A stretch of 64,000 bases of DNA, from positions 1 through 64,000 of the forward strand of contig NZ_AKWZ02000012.1 in the NCBI RefSeq assembly GCF_000306235.2, given 5' to 3'. Each line of letters opens with the position of its first letter. The first letter of the stretch is position 1. This document shows positions 23,446-33,148 of this stretch, piece by piece. This DNA is from Leptospira fainei serovar Hurstbridge str. BUT 6. GTDB lineage: Bacteria > Spirochaetota > Leptospiria > Leptospirales > Leptospiraceae. The position numbers were made by a program, and so were the translations under genes. A model generated the notes under the pieces. It did no database searches and had not been told where the DNA came from. It saw only the letters and a program-made list of their open reading frames with translations.

Positions 23446-24740
23446 GCGCGATTTAGCTTGAGATTATTAGGTCGAGTGTACACCGCTTGTACCACAGTAA
23501 TGTTACGCATATGAAACGCAGCGGCACAATAAGAGAAATAGTACCTCCACTTTCTGATGAAAGTTTCATCGTGCCCCAATTCACGAATTCCTAAAAGATT
23601 ACTTTCAAAGCTTTGTAACCAGGATAAGAGAGTGCGATCATAGTTTCTACCGATATCTTCCATTTCATGGAGAAACATATCGCTAGTGCGATTGATCGCT
23701 TGATTGATTCTTGCAATCGAAGGAATCAAAGAGCCTGGGAAGATGTGTTTTTGTATAAAATCGATCCCTTTACGAAAGGATTCATAGCGCGAATCGGGAC
23801 AGGTAATGATTTGATGCACCATTAAACCGTCTTTTTTTAAAACCTTATCGCACATCGAAAAAAAGTCCTCGAAGTATTCATGTCCGACAGCTTCGAGCAT
23901 TTCCACGGTGACAATCTTATCGTACGTACCCTCTACAAGTCGATAGTCTTTTAACCGGACTTCGATTTTATCTTCGAGTCCCATAGATCGGATTTTCTCC
24001 GTCGCGAACTTGAATTGTTCCTCGGAAATCGTGTAGGAAGTCACTTTGCAGCCGTAATTCTTAGCGACATACGTCGAAAATCCTGCCCAGCCGGTTCCGA
24101 TTTCTAGAATATGATCGTCCGGTTCTAATCTCAATTTTTTACAAAGTCGCTCGATTTTGGCCGTCTGCGCGTCCGCCAATGTCATGTCGGATTTCTTAAA
24201 ATAGGCGCAGGAATACGTCATCGTAGAATCGAGAAACGTCTTATAGAATTCGTTCCCAAGATCGTAGTGTTCCACGATATTTTTCTTACTCCCTCGGACG
24301 GAGTTCGCTCTAAAAAGATGAAGGAGACGATTTCCTAGATTCATCAACGTTAAATGAAAAAAGTTCTTATTAGAGCCGCTGAGAGAAGGCGTGCTATCTA
24401 TATTCAGAAGAAACCAGCAGATAATTGCCCGAATATCATCCGTATCCCAGTCTCCGTCCAAATAGGATTCCGCCAATCCTATATCGCCGTATAGAACCAG
24501 CTTCTTAAAGAATACGGAGTTCTTAACTTGAATGAGCGCATGATGGAATTCGGACGAAGCGGTCGAATTCGGATCGCCAAGATAAGCCTGTCCTCCGTTC
24601 GGGAATAGGATCCGAAGCGATCCTTTATTCATTCCGGACAAAGCACCGAAAAAAATCTTTCTATAAAATCCGTATCCTTCTACGCCGAATGCGGCTCCGG
24701 ATTCCAAACGTTCAACCTTAACGAAATTATCGCTTTCCAA
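23442..24740 (-). CDS. cyclopropane-fatty-acyl-phospholipid synthase family protein
   Basis: The 432-residue product has full CFA-synthase length, with the N-terminal domain (YLDGDWDTDD near 120), NIVEHYDLGNEFYKTFLDSTMTYS lead-in and SAM motif ILEIGTGWAGFSTYVAKNYG. The family adds a methylene or methyl group to cis double bonds in membrane phospholipids. It starts at TTG 24740 with GGAG six bases upstream and overlaps the DUF1365 gene. A cyclopropane, 10-methyl or furan precursor product is possible; the sequence alone does not decide. Confidence 0.85.
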   Translation of the reverse strand: MESDNFVKVERLESGAAFGVEGYGFYRKIFFGALSGMNKGSLRILFPNGGQAYLGDPNSTASSEFHHALIQVKNSVFFKKLVLYGDIGLAESYLDGDWDTDDIRAIICWFLLNIDSTPSLSGSNKNFFHLTLMNLGNRLLHLFRANSVRGSKKNIVEHYDLGNEFYKTFLDSTMTYSCAYFKKSDMTLADAQTAKIERLCKKLRLEPDDHILEIGTGWAGFSTYVAKNYGCKVTSYTISEEQFKFATEKIRSMGLEDKIEVRLKDYRLVEGTYDKIVTVEMLEAVGHEYFEDFFSMCDKVLKKDGLMVHQIITCPDSRYESFRKGIDFIQKHIFPGSLIPSIARINQAINRTSDMFLHEMEDIGRNYDRTLLSWLQSFESNLLGIRELGHDETFIRKWRYYFSYCAAAFHMRNITVVQAVYTRPNNLKLNRA

Positions 24741-25509
24741 GATGAACTCCTATTTGCAGATTGCCGTTTTCATTTTTTCGAATGAACGGAATTTTCCGTA
24801 AGTACAGTTTCAGCGCCTGCCAGTGAATCAAACTTATCACTTTAAACGTAACGAACGGGTACTTGAAAAACATCCAAAGCAATCCTAAATCGGTCAATCT
24901 TCTAGCCTTTCCGGTATAAGTCGTCACCATAGTAGTCTCGCCATTTTCGAGAGCGTCGATCCGAATATTCAATCGATCATCCGCCGGCGGATTGAGCCGA
25001 AAATCGAAGACGGAGTCCAAGCTTACGAACGGAGAAACATAGAAGTATTTTCTCTCTTGTCTCCGAAATCCTCGATCATCGAGAGTTTCCTTTCCCAAAA
25101 AGTAATGCTTCATTTCTCCGAACGTATTTCCAACTTCCGCCACGCTGCAGAGAGGTTGCCCAAATTCATCCTCCGCAAAGTAAAAGGAAACCGGATTAAA
25201 CGTATAACCTAGAATACGCAGATTCGTGACCAGCGTAACCTTGCCTACCTTCTCTTTGACCCCTGCCCGAGCTATGTACTCTAAAAAATTCTCCTTAATT
25301 CCCGCTTTTCCAAAATTCATATGATCGGTATCTCGAAACGCAAAAAGACGGTTCCTATTCCTCCCGATCAATCGAAACGATTGGTTCAGCAAATCCAATT
25401 CATCCAAGTCGACCTGAAAGGTAAAAATTCCGTAACGAAAACGGTTTCGCTTTGGGACTCGGCGATCGTGCATTACTTTGGCTTCGATTATTTTGGAATT
25501 CAATCCCAT
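24727..25509 (-). CDS. DUF1365 protein
   Basis: About 260 residues from ATG 25509 with AGGAAG upstream. Family hallmarks are KIIEAKVMHDRRVPKRNRFRYGIFTFQVDLDEL cut short here as the N-terminal block, then LGYTFNPVSFYFA and EVGNTFGEMKHYFL. DUF1365 is nearly always found next to an FAD amine oxidase-like gene and a CFA-type methyltransferase, as here. Its reaction is unknown. It overlaps both neighbours, which shows tight coupling. Confidence 0.83.
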   Translation of the reverse strand: MGLNSKIIEAKVMHDRRVPKRNRFRYGIFTFQVDLDELDLLNQSFRLIGRNRNRLFAFRDTDHMNFGKAGIKENFLEYIARAGVKEKVGKVTLVTNLRILGYTFNPVSFYFAEDEFGQPLCSVAEVGNTFGEMKHYFLGKETLDDRGFRRQERKYFYVSPFVSLDSVFDFRLNPPADDRLNIRIDALENGETTMVTTYTGKARRLTDLGLLWMFFKYPFVTFKVISLIHWQALKLYLRKIPFIRKNENGNLQIGVHLGKR

Positions 25510-26840
25510 ATCTTCCTGCCTAGCAAAACCTCGGACAAGATCTTGGCTGACCAAAAAGCATCTTCGTGAAACCCGTATCTAAAATAACTTCCGCAAAAGT
25601 AGATCGAACCGCCGCCTTGGTTCAGCGTCGAAAGCCGCTGTTGTGCTTTCAATGATCCTACATGAAACAAAGGGTGCTCGTATTCTATTTCCCGTATGAT
25701 TTTTTTAGAACTCACTTTACCCGGATCGCCTATCGACACATAGTAGTTCCTTTTTTTAGATACGTCCTGCAAACTGTTCATCCAGTAAATCGTATGAGGA
25801 CGTATCGTTCCATCAACACTATCCATTCTATAATTCCAGGAGGACCAGGTGGATTTCGTTTTCGGCATCACGGAGTCGTCAGTATGAAGAGTCGCAATAT
25901 TCTTTTGATAGGAAAATTGAGAAAGAAGTTCTTTCTGAAGCGACGTAGGTTTCTTTAATAATTCTAAAGACGTATCCGCATGGGAGGCTAAAATCACTTT
26001 ATCGAAGGTTTCCGTTTTTCCGCCCTTCAGAATGACCTTTACTTTTCCTCCGGCTGCGGGCTCCACGCCGAGTACCGGAGTTTTTAATCTGAAAGCTTCT
26101 TTAATCGGAGCCGTTAAACGCTTTACATATTCTTTAGATCCCCCGTCGACAGTGTACCATTGATGCTGGGTGTTTAGTCCGAGAAATCCGTGATTCAGAA
26201 AAAATCTAACCAAAGAATACGCGGGGAATTCCAACATTCTTTCCTCCGGCGTGGACCAGACCGCCGAACTCATCGGGACCAAATAGTATCGCAATATGTC
26301 CGGGTGATATCCTTCCTCGCGAACGTATCGACCGAGAGAATAATCCATATATTTCGGATTGCTTAGAATCGCCGGGGCTTCCGAATTGAATCGATTAATG
26401 TTTAACAGTAAGCGAAGAAAACGAAAATTGATTAAATTCTTTCGTTGAGCGAATAACCCGTTCATTCCCGATCCGCAAAATTCCAACCGCTCAGGCACAT
26501 GCTGAACACTGAAGGACATGCTTGTTTTTTTGGTCGGAACGTTTAGATCCTCGAACAGGCGCTTCAAGTTCGGATACGTTACGTGATTAAAAACGATAAA
26601 ACCGGTATCGATCGGGATCGAGTCTCCGTCTTCGCCGACCATAACGGTATTGGAATGGCCGCCGATATAATCCCCTTTTTCGAATATTGTGAGCCGAAAC
26701 TCATTTTTCAAAAAATGAGCGCAACCCAATCCGGCAATTCCGCTCCCAATAATCGCTAACTTCGGTTTCGACCCGCCAATCTTCGGTCGCCGGAAAGACA
26801 TTCGAGACGCGGTCTTTTTCTTGGGAGCAGATTGCTTCAA
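25500..26840 (-). CDS. FAD-dependent amine oxidase-like protein of the lipid operon
   Basis: The 446-residue product has an FAD motif at residues 28-46 (LAIIGSGIAGLGCAHFL) and FEKGDYIGGHSNTV, and ends YFCGSYFRYGFHEDAFWSA, a pattern specific for the NAD/FAD proteins next to DUF1365 and CFA genes. The family is thought to act on unsaturated or cyclopropane/methyl-branched acyl chains rather than amines. The TTG at 26840 has GGAGA six bases before it; ATG 26801 is possible. It is the first gene of the six-gene operon. Confidence 0.82.
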   Translation of the reverse strand: MKQSAPKKKTASRMSFRRPKIGGSKPKLAIIGSGIAGLGCAHFLKNEFRLTIFEKGDYIGGHSNTVMVGEDGDSIPIDTGFIVFNHVTYPNLKRLFEDLNVPTKKTSMSFSVQHVPERLEFCGSGMNGLFAQRKNLINFRFLRLLLNINRFNSEAPAILSNPKYMDYSLGRYVREEGYHPDILRYYLVPMSSAVWSTPEERMLEFPAYSLVRFFLNHGFLGLNTQHQWYTVDGGSKEYVKRLTAPIKEAFRLKTPVLGVEPAAGGKVKVILKGGKTETFDKVILASHADTSLELLKKPTSLQKELLSQFSYQKNIATLHTDDSVMPKTKSTWSSWNYRMDSVDGTIRPHTIYWMNSLQDVSKKRNYYVSIGDPGKVSSKKIIREIEYEHPLFHVGSLKAQQRLSTLNQGGGSIYFCGSYFRYGFHEDAFWSAKILSEVLLGRKIWD

Positions 26841-26963
26841 GTAAATCTCCGAAAAATATTTCCTTATAGACCGATCGAGATGGCTTCCTTGCCGGAAAAA
26901 AATTGAACTTCGATGCTTGGGAGAAAAAAGTTAACGGCAATTAAGACTTCGCAAATCGAATAT

Positions 26964-27425
26964 TCAGCCGGGAGATAGAAGTCCGTAAGCGAGAACGATA
27001 TATCTTAAAATTCTAAGAGAGAATACTAAAGGAATAAAAATGACAAGCCTCTGATGAAGGAAACCGCTTAAAACCGTAATTGGATCGCCGATGATCGGCA
27101 AGAAAGAAAGAAATAAAACGGGAATTCCTCTTCTTTTCATTACTGCCGCCCAATGAGAATACGTCTTGGATTTCGCTATCTTCATCTCAACGCCGTTTCG
27201 AAACCAATACCCTATCCCATAGTTGAAGCAACACGCGGCACAGTTTCCAATGGAGGCCCAAAAAACGGCCTTTTCCGGAGACATCCCTGAGAGGATAGCT
27301 ACCGCCAAAGCCGCCTCGGAGCTGAACGGTAAAAGCGTAGCAGCTGCGAAAGAAATCAGCATCAGCCCGGACCCGCCGAATTGGGCAAGTAACTCGGTAC
27401 CTATTTGCAAAAAATCTAGGCTCAT
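26964..27425 (-). CDS. YqaA/DedA-like membrane protein (VTT domain)
   Basis: The 153-residue product has four membrane segments. FAAATLLPFSSEAALAVAI and a later FLSFLPIIGDPITVLSGFL match the two re-entrant halves of the YqaA subgroup of the DedA/SNARE-associated family, proteins tied to lipid carrier or phospholipid flipping. The short length is normal for YqaA. It is separated by 120 bp from the lipid operon and may be expressed alone. Confidence 0.75.
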   Translation of the reverse strand: MSLDFLQIGTELLAQFGGSGLMLISFAAATLLPFSSEAALAVAILSGMSPEKAVFWASIGNCAACCFNYGIGYWFRNGVEMKIAKSKTYSHWAAVMKRRGIPVLFLSFLPIIGDPITVLSGFLHQRLVIFIPLVFSLRILRYIVLAYGLLSPG

Positions 27426-27532
27426 CGATTGTATGAAGGGCGTCCCTTAATTAGTATATAGGAATCTATATTAGAATTCTATGCATCAATTAAACTTGAT
27501 CGACGCATATCCGTTTATCGGGAAAAGCGAGG

Positions 27533-28345
27533 TTAAAAGGAAAGAAGTTTCTTCATCTGAACGGTGATCGATTCGGCCGACTTCCGAGCGGCTTCCGCAA
27601 AATCAGACCCGGAAGACGCGAAAATAATACTTCTAGAGGAATTAATAAGCGAATTTTCCCCACAGACAGCGATCACTTCCTCAAGAGAAGCTCCTTGAGC
27701 TCCGTACCCGGGGATGAGAAACATGCGATCCGGGTGCAAGGTCCTGAGCTCTCCCAATTCGCTTGGATGAGTCGCACCCACGACCAAACCCACGTTTCGT
27801 GCGGAAAATGTTTCGCTTAACGCTGCAACTTCTTGATACAAGGTTCTTCCCGTTTCCGAAAAGGTTTTTTTCTGTAGCTGTGCCGAGTCAGGATTGGACG
27901 TCAAACACAGGAGAAAAACCAACTTGGAGGAATCTTCAAGAAACGGTTGAACGGTATCGGCTCCCATATAAGGGGACAAAGTTAAGGAATCCACTCCTAA
28001 CTCTTTGAAAAAGAATTTCGCGTATTGCCTGGCGGTATTATCCAAATCTCCGCGCTTAGCGTCCGCTACGATCGGAATTCCCGGATAATGGATTTTAATA
28101 TGACGGATCAGTTTTTCGAACTGAGCGATTCCTTGAGAACCGAAAGCTTCGTAAAAAGCGATATTAGGCTTATAAGCGACGGCAAAATCCGCCGTTGCAT
28201 CCACGATCTCTCTCGAGAACAAAAACAGTTTTTCATAATTTCCTTCTAGAGAGGGAGGAAGTTTCGCGATATCGGGATCGATCCCTACGCAAAGGAGAGA
28301 GCCTAGCTCCTCTCTCCGCCGAATGAATTTAGAATGAAAATCCAA
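27533..28345 (-). CDS. pyrF: orotidine 5'-phosphate decarboxylase
   Basis: The 270-residue TIM-barrel enzyme is of the longer bacterial type 2. The catalytic segment is PIVADAKRGDLDNTA with Asp95, Lys97 and Asp100, and KPNIAFYEAFG and LVVGATHP follow the family. It makes UMP in pyrimidine synthesis. It begins at a TTG three bases after speE, with GTAGG before it, so it is read with the polyamine genes. Confidence 0.9.
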   Translation of the reverse strand: MDFHSKFIRRREELGSLLCVGIDPDIAKLPPSLEGNYEKLFLFSREIVDATADFAVAYKPNIAFYEAFGSQGIAQFEKLIRHIKIHYPGIPIVADAKRGDLDNTARQYAKFFFKELGVDSLTLSPYMGADTVQPFLEDSSKLVFLLCLTSNPDSAQLQKKTFSETGRTLYQEVAALSETFSARNVGLVVGATHPSELGELRTLHPDRMFLIPGYGAQGASLEEVIAVCGENSLINSSRSIIFASSGSDFAEAARKSAESITVQMKKLLSF

Positions 28346-28348
28346 AGC

Positions 28349-29191
28349 CTACTTACGTACGATATATTCCTGAGCGAATGGTGGAAGCATAAATGACGCT
28401 TTATGCATTTCTGCAGAATAATACTTCAACCCTTTAGGAACGCGCTTAGGGTCCGGATCAACCTTATACGGATCCGGTCCTTTGGAGCAATATGTGAATC
28501 CGATAATCCCGGACGGGTATGTCGGCACTACGGTGAAATAATAACCGCAATGATCGAAGACTTGAGGAATGAATTGGAAGAGTTCCTTGATGACCTTACC
28601 ATGATAGTAAAAACTTTCTCCCTGAGTGGTACAAATACCACCTTGCCTTAGGGAAGCCGCCATCGTTTCATAAAAAGGTCGTTTAAAGAGAACTTCCGCA
28701 GGACCCACCGGGTCGGAAGAATCCACGCAAATTACGTCGAAGTATTCCTTATAATCTTGGACATACTTAGCTCCGTCTTCATATGCGTGCTTCACCCTTG
28801 GATCCTTCATCGCGTTAGCGATTGCAGGGAAGTATTCGTAACAAACGTCTACAACCCCTTTATCGATTTCGCAAAGATGAACTTCCTTTACGGACGGATG
28901 CTTTAGAACTTCTCGCACTGTTCCACCGTCGCCTCCCCCGATCACCAAGACTTTCTCGGGATTGGGATGACTCAACATTGGAACGTGGACGATCATCTCA
29001 TGATAAGCGAATTCATCCGCCTCGGTCATCATCACCACTCCGTCAAGAGTGAACATGCGACCAAAGCTTTGGGATTCGAATACGTCTATCTTCTGGAAAG
29101 GAGTCTTACGGCTATGTACGAATTCCTTTATTTTAATCTTGAGAGCGCGCCCGTTCGTTAGTTCGAGCGCTTCGTCCAGCCAGAGTTCCAA
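28349..29191 (-). CDS. speE: polyamine aminopropyltransferase (spermidine synthase)
   Basis: The 280-residue product has a small N-terminal beta domain (LWLDEALELTNGRALKIKI) and the catalytic fold with VLVIGGGDGGTVREVLKHPSV, CEIDKGVVDV and CVDSSDPVGPAEVLF. It transfers the aminopropyl group of decarboxylated SAM to putrescine. It starts at TTG 29191 with AGGAGG upstream. The gene upstream is the SET-SpeD-like fusion and further upstream lies speD. Confidence 0.93.
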   Translation of the reverse strand: MELWLDEALELTNGRALKIKIKEFVHSRKTPFQKIDVFESQSFGRMFTLDGVVMMTEADEFAYHEMIVHVPMLSHPNPEKVLVIGGGDGGTVREVLKHPSVKEVHLCEIDKGVVDVCYEYFPAIANAMKDPRVKHAYEDGAKYVQDYKEYFDVICVDSSDPVGPAEVLFKRPFYETMAASLRQGGICTTQGESFYYHGKVIKELFQFIPQVFDHCGYYFTVVPTYPSGIIGFTYCSKGPDPYKVDPDPKRVPKGLKYYSAEMHKASFMLPPFAQEYIVRK

Positions 29192-29199
29192 TATGCCTC

Positions 29200-30066
<867 letters not shown>

Positions 30067-30163
30067 ACTCTGATACCTCTCCTCGTGGTAATAATATAAA
30101 AGAACTCCTTGCTCCCTCCGGGAGAAGGAAATTCGTCTTTATCGATGGGGGGTTTTCCGGCTC

Positions 30164-30178
30164 TGCCGGAGAGATAGT
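30164..30178 (-). terminator. hairpin after speD
   Basis: TCCGGC and GCCGGA with a 3-base loop lie just after the speD stop codon; in the minus-strand sense A and C runs follow, not Ts. It may slow transcription or mark the transcript end, and so lower expression of the downstream genes. Confidence 0.4.
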
Positions 30179-30180
30179 CC

Positions 30181-30567
30181 TTATTTCCCAACTGGCTTGT
30201 GAGGTAGGTCGACGCCTAATTGCAACAAACCACGCTTCATCTCCACTACAGAGATGCTTTTGGCACAGAAGCGTTCCTTGAGATATTCCAGAGCGGTCTG
30301 GTTATCAATAATGTCTCCACATGTGAAGACGTCGATTGCGCAGTAACCGTATTCGGGCCAGGTATGGATCGCGAAGTGGGATTCGCTTACGACGACCACA
30401 CCGCTTACGCCAAAGGGACTAAACCTATGAAACACAGATTTAACCGTAGTGGCGCCGGAAAGGTCGGCGGCCTTCAACATGATATCTTCTACCAATTCGT
30501 GATTGTTGATGGTCTCGTAATCACACTCATAAAATTCTGCAATTACGTGCTTACCCAATGCGTTCAT
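30181..30567 (-). CDS. speD: S-adenosylmethionine decarboxylase proenzyme
   Basis: The 128-residue class 1B proenzyme has VVSESHFAIHTWPEYGYCAIDVFTCG. The self-cleavage site is between Glu62 and Ser63, and His68 and Cys83 are the catalytic partners, at the same numbers as in Thermotoga maritima. Decarboxylated SAM feeds SpeE. It is the first gene of the polyamine group; a hairpin TCCGGC-TCT-GCCGGA lies just after its stop. Confidence 0.95.
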   Translation of the reverse strand: MNALGKHVIAEFYECDYETINNHELVEDIMLKAADLSGATTVKSVFHRFSPFGVSGVVVVSESHFAIHTWPEYGYCAIDVFTCGDIIDNQTALEYLKERFCAKSISVVEMKRGLLQLGVDLPHKPVGK

Positions 30568-30728
30568 CTACTGCCTGACACCTCCGAAACTTGGTTTTTG
30601 GTTTAGAAACCGAGCATGCGTATGACTATGTTTTTTTGTCAACTCTCTACGTAAATTTATATTTATTTTTTCCAAACTTCTTTTTCTTAGAATCGGAAAA
30701 AACGCCGAACAAATTATATTACAATTCT

Positions 30729-31268
30729 ATGGAAAGATCAAAAAGCGAATTCGCAAAATCGGAAGCGGCGCCAACCCGAATGATAAATTTTATTTTCAGA
30801 AAACGGGCTCTTTTGATTCTTTTCGGGCTCTTTTGCTTTATTTTAAGTATTGTTTGGTTTACAAATAGCGCTTTTTTTTTCGTCCCGACTCTCAATAAAC
30901 GAATTCAAACTCGAGCCATCGCCTTTTCTCACGCCGAAAAATCGGATAAAAAAGGAGTGTTGTTTCTCGTCGAGGTTCCCGACTGCCTCGGCTGCGAGGA
31001 AGCCTCAGCGTCTCTACAGACGCTCGAAAAGTTCGGTTGGGAATTCCTCGAGATAGGCTCGGAGAGTCCCGACTATGAACAACTTTTATCTGACGATCGC
31101 TTCGCAGACAAATTGACTACCCTTCAGGAAAGAAAACCGGTTTGGGGAGCATGGAACCTCGGAGAAGAGTTGATTTATCTAGGAGAAGGAAATCCCACGA
31201 TGGAGCTCCTTGAAGCGCTAAAGCATTGGGGAACTTCTCCAAATAGCGGAGAATCGACAAAAGAATGA
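30729..31268 (+). CDS. membrane-anchored thioredoxin-like protein
   Basis: About 179 residues from ATG 30729; the frame stays open upstream to 30591 but lacks good starts. One membrane helix (about 25-50, ALLILFGLFCFILSIVWF) is followed by an outer domain with KKGVLFLVEVPDCLGCEEASA, a CxxC motif at the place expected in a thioredoxin fold (beta-strand, CxxC, helix). It is perhaps a thiol-disulfide protein or a sensor. It diverges from speD and has no operon partner. Confidence 0.55.
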   Translation: MERSKSEFAKSEAAPTRMINFIFRKRALLILFGLFCFILSIVWFTNSAFFFVPTLNKRIQTRAIAFSHAEKSDKKGVLFLVEVPDCLGCEEASASLQTLEKFGWEFLEIGSESPDYEQLLSDDRFADKLTTLQERKPVWGAWNLGEELIYLGEGNPTMELLEALKHWGTSPNSGESTKE

Positions 31269-31342
31269 ATTCGAAGTACTTAAGGAATAGAATCTCGAGC
31301 AGCCGGCGACAAGAAGCTGCTCGATTCCCCGGTGGACGGAAA

Positions 31343-31837
31343 TTACTCGACCTGGTATTTTTTTAAAAATTCGGAGATTGAATTCTTATCCTTATCCAAT
31401 GAATGCCTGTGAATCTCCTCGATAACCGTTTCGATTACGGTTCCCATCAAGAAAACTCCTGAAGAGACTTGCACGTCGTAACTCCGCTCCGATTCATTCG
31501 GGCTCAATTCCCGATAAACGGAAACTCCCTTGATTGTTACAATCGAATCATTCCCGGGGGGAGCTATCGTAAACTCGTGCGTGTTTGTGCTGAGGTCGAA
31601 GACGGAATTTTCCAAAAGCGAAGGATCGGAAAGCAGTGCAGCCAGAACTTTAGGAAGAGAATCCGCCAATTTTACTTTTCTCTTTTGAAATACCTGATTT
31701 CCCTCTTTTCTTTCCTCCAAAAGCTCTACATTTTTTAATTCCGGAAACTGTTCCAGGTATTTGTAACGATCTTCCCTTGCTTTGAGAAGATCCTGGAGGG
31801 GAACGGGGAAGGTTTGCACGACTTTATATTGCTTCAT
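31343..31837 (-). CDS. DUF2505/START-like protein
   Basis: The 164-residue product starts at ATG 31837, which has AGGAAG nine bases upstream; the frame continues upstream but would overlap alr. The pattern MKQYKVVQTFPVPLQDLLKAREDRYKYLEQFPELK is broken here for length, followed by a beta-rich part and a long final helix (GTVIETVIEEIHRHSL), as in START/SRPBCC hydrophobic-ligand-binding proteins. The DUF2505 assignment is from memory of this pattern. The ligand is unknown. Confidence 0.6.
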   Translation of the reverse strand: MKQYKVVQTFPVPLQDLLKAREDRYKYLEQFPELKNVELLEERKEGNQVFQKRKVKLADSLPKVLAALLSDPSLLENSVFDLSTNTHEFTIAPPGNDSIVTIKGVSVYRELSPNESERSYDVQVSSGVFLMGTVIETVIEEIHRHSLDKDKNSISEFLKKYQVE

Positions 31838-32000
31838 CCGGTACTTCCTGGGTTGTTTGTGAGGAGTTTTCTCGGGCAGCTTGCGGAGTTTTCTTCCGTC
31901 GGGAAACCCTTTTTTTTCCGCGATCGATCCGGAAAAAACTATTGGGAAGAAACCGGGAGAAAACAATACTAGGAGAAACGGAAAGGAACCGAGACGACCC

Positions 32001-33134
32001 TTGAAAGACAGAACCTGGATCGAACTTTCACAAGAGGCAGTGACGCTGAACCTCAGAAGCTTTCGTTCCCTTCTCAGTCCCAAGACCCTTTTAAGCGCAG
32101 TGATCAAGTCCAACGCATACGGTCATGGCTTTCTGCAAATGGCGGAATTATCTTTAAACGGCGGAGCGGATCTGCTTGCGGTCAATTCTCTCGAGGAAGC
32201 TAATTATCTTCGAAGCAAATTCCCGAACGTTCGGATTCTCATTATGGGAGCTACACCGGCTATCCAGGAACGAGTTAAGGAAATTTCGGATTCTAATTTC
32301 TGGGTTATCGTTTCAAGAACGGAAGATGCCAAGATTCTTGCCAGCTGCCGACCGCGACCGCAAATTCATTTGAAGGTGGATACCGGAATGGGACGACTCG
32401 GCTCTTTCGGAAAGGAATTAGAGTCAATCTTATCCGATTTTAAACGGGAAATTTTACCTTTGGAAGGAATTTCGACTCATTTTGCCAGCACAGAAGACGT
32501 CATCGAACAAAAATACTCTAAGCTGCAGATACAAAAATTTGCGGAAGCGATTCAGACGCTGGAAACATTCGGATATACAAACGTTATCCGACATGCATGC
32601 GCGTCGGCTTCCACCATGCTCTTTCCCGAAGCTCACTACGATTTAGTCCGAATCGGAATATCTCTCTACGGGCTTTGGCCCAGTCTTCAAACGAGACTTT
32701 CTCTTCATTTAAACGGAAGAAACGAATTTCGCCTAAACCCCGTTCTTCGCTGGAAAGCAAGAATTGTGCACTTGCAAGATCTGCCGTCGGATAGTTTCGT
32801 AGGCTACGGATCAACCTACCAAACCAGCACTCCTACGAAAGTCGCAGTCGTTCCGGTCGGATATTACGAAGGGTTGGATCGAAAACTTTCCAATAACGGA
32901 GTTATGCTAGTACGAGGCAAACGTGCAAAAATTCTAGGACGAATTTGCATGAATATGACCATGCTCGATGTGACCCATATCCATAACGTTGAAATCGGAG
33001 ACACGGTCACGATCATCGGAAAGGACGGCCAGGAAGAGGTCACTGCCGACGATCATGCCAATTGGACAAATACGATTAATTATGAAACTACGACTAGGAT
33101 AAGCGAATCCGTACCGAAGTATATCGTGGAATAA
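32001..33134 (+). CDS. alr: alanine racemase
   Basis: About 377 residues from TTG 32001, near the family's usual length; the frame is open back to a TTG at 31881. The PLP lysine lies in LLSAVIKSNAYGHG, and the second-base tyrosine in VGYGSTYQ. RICMNMTMLDVT is the typical C-terminal motif. It makes D-alanine for peptidoglycan. It is the first of four closely spaced genes; the next starts 14 bp later. Only TTG codons are available as starts, so the exact N terminus is unsure. Confidence 0.88.
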   Translation: MKDRTWIELSQEAVTLNLRSFRSLLSPKTLLSAVIKSNAYGHGFLQMAELSLNGGADLLAVNSLEEANYLRSKFPNVRILIMGATPAIQERVKEISDSNFWVIVSRTEDAKILASCRPRPQIHLKVDTGMGRLGSFGKELESILSDFKREILPLEGISTHFASTEDVIEQKYSKLQIQKFAEAIQTLETFGYTNVIRHACASASTMLFPEAHYDLVRIGISLYGLWPSLQTRLSLHLNGRNEFRLNPVLRWKARIVHLQDLPSDSFVGYGSTYQTSTPTKVAVVPVGYYEGLDRKLSNNGVMLVRGKRAKILGRICMNMTMLDVTHIHNVEIGDTVTIIGKDGQEEVTADDHANWTNTINYETTTRISESVPKYIVE

Positions 33135-33148
33135 AAAGGAAAAATTTA

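Noticed and set aside
30220..30606. 128-residue plus-strand frame
   Set aside because: It is antisense to speD, which is certain.
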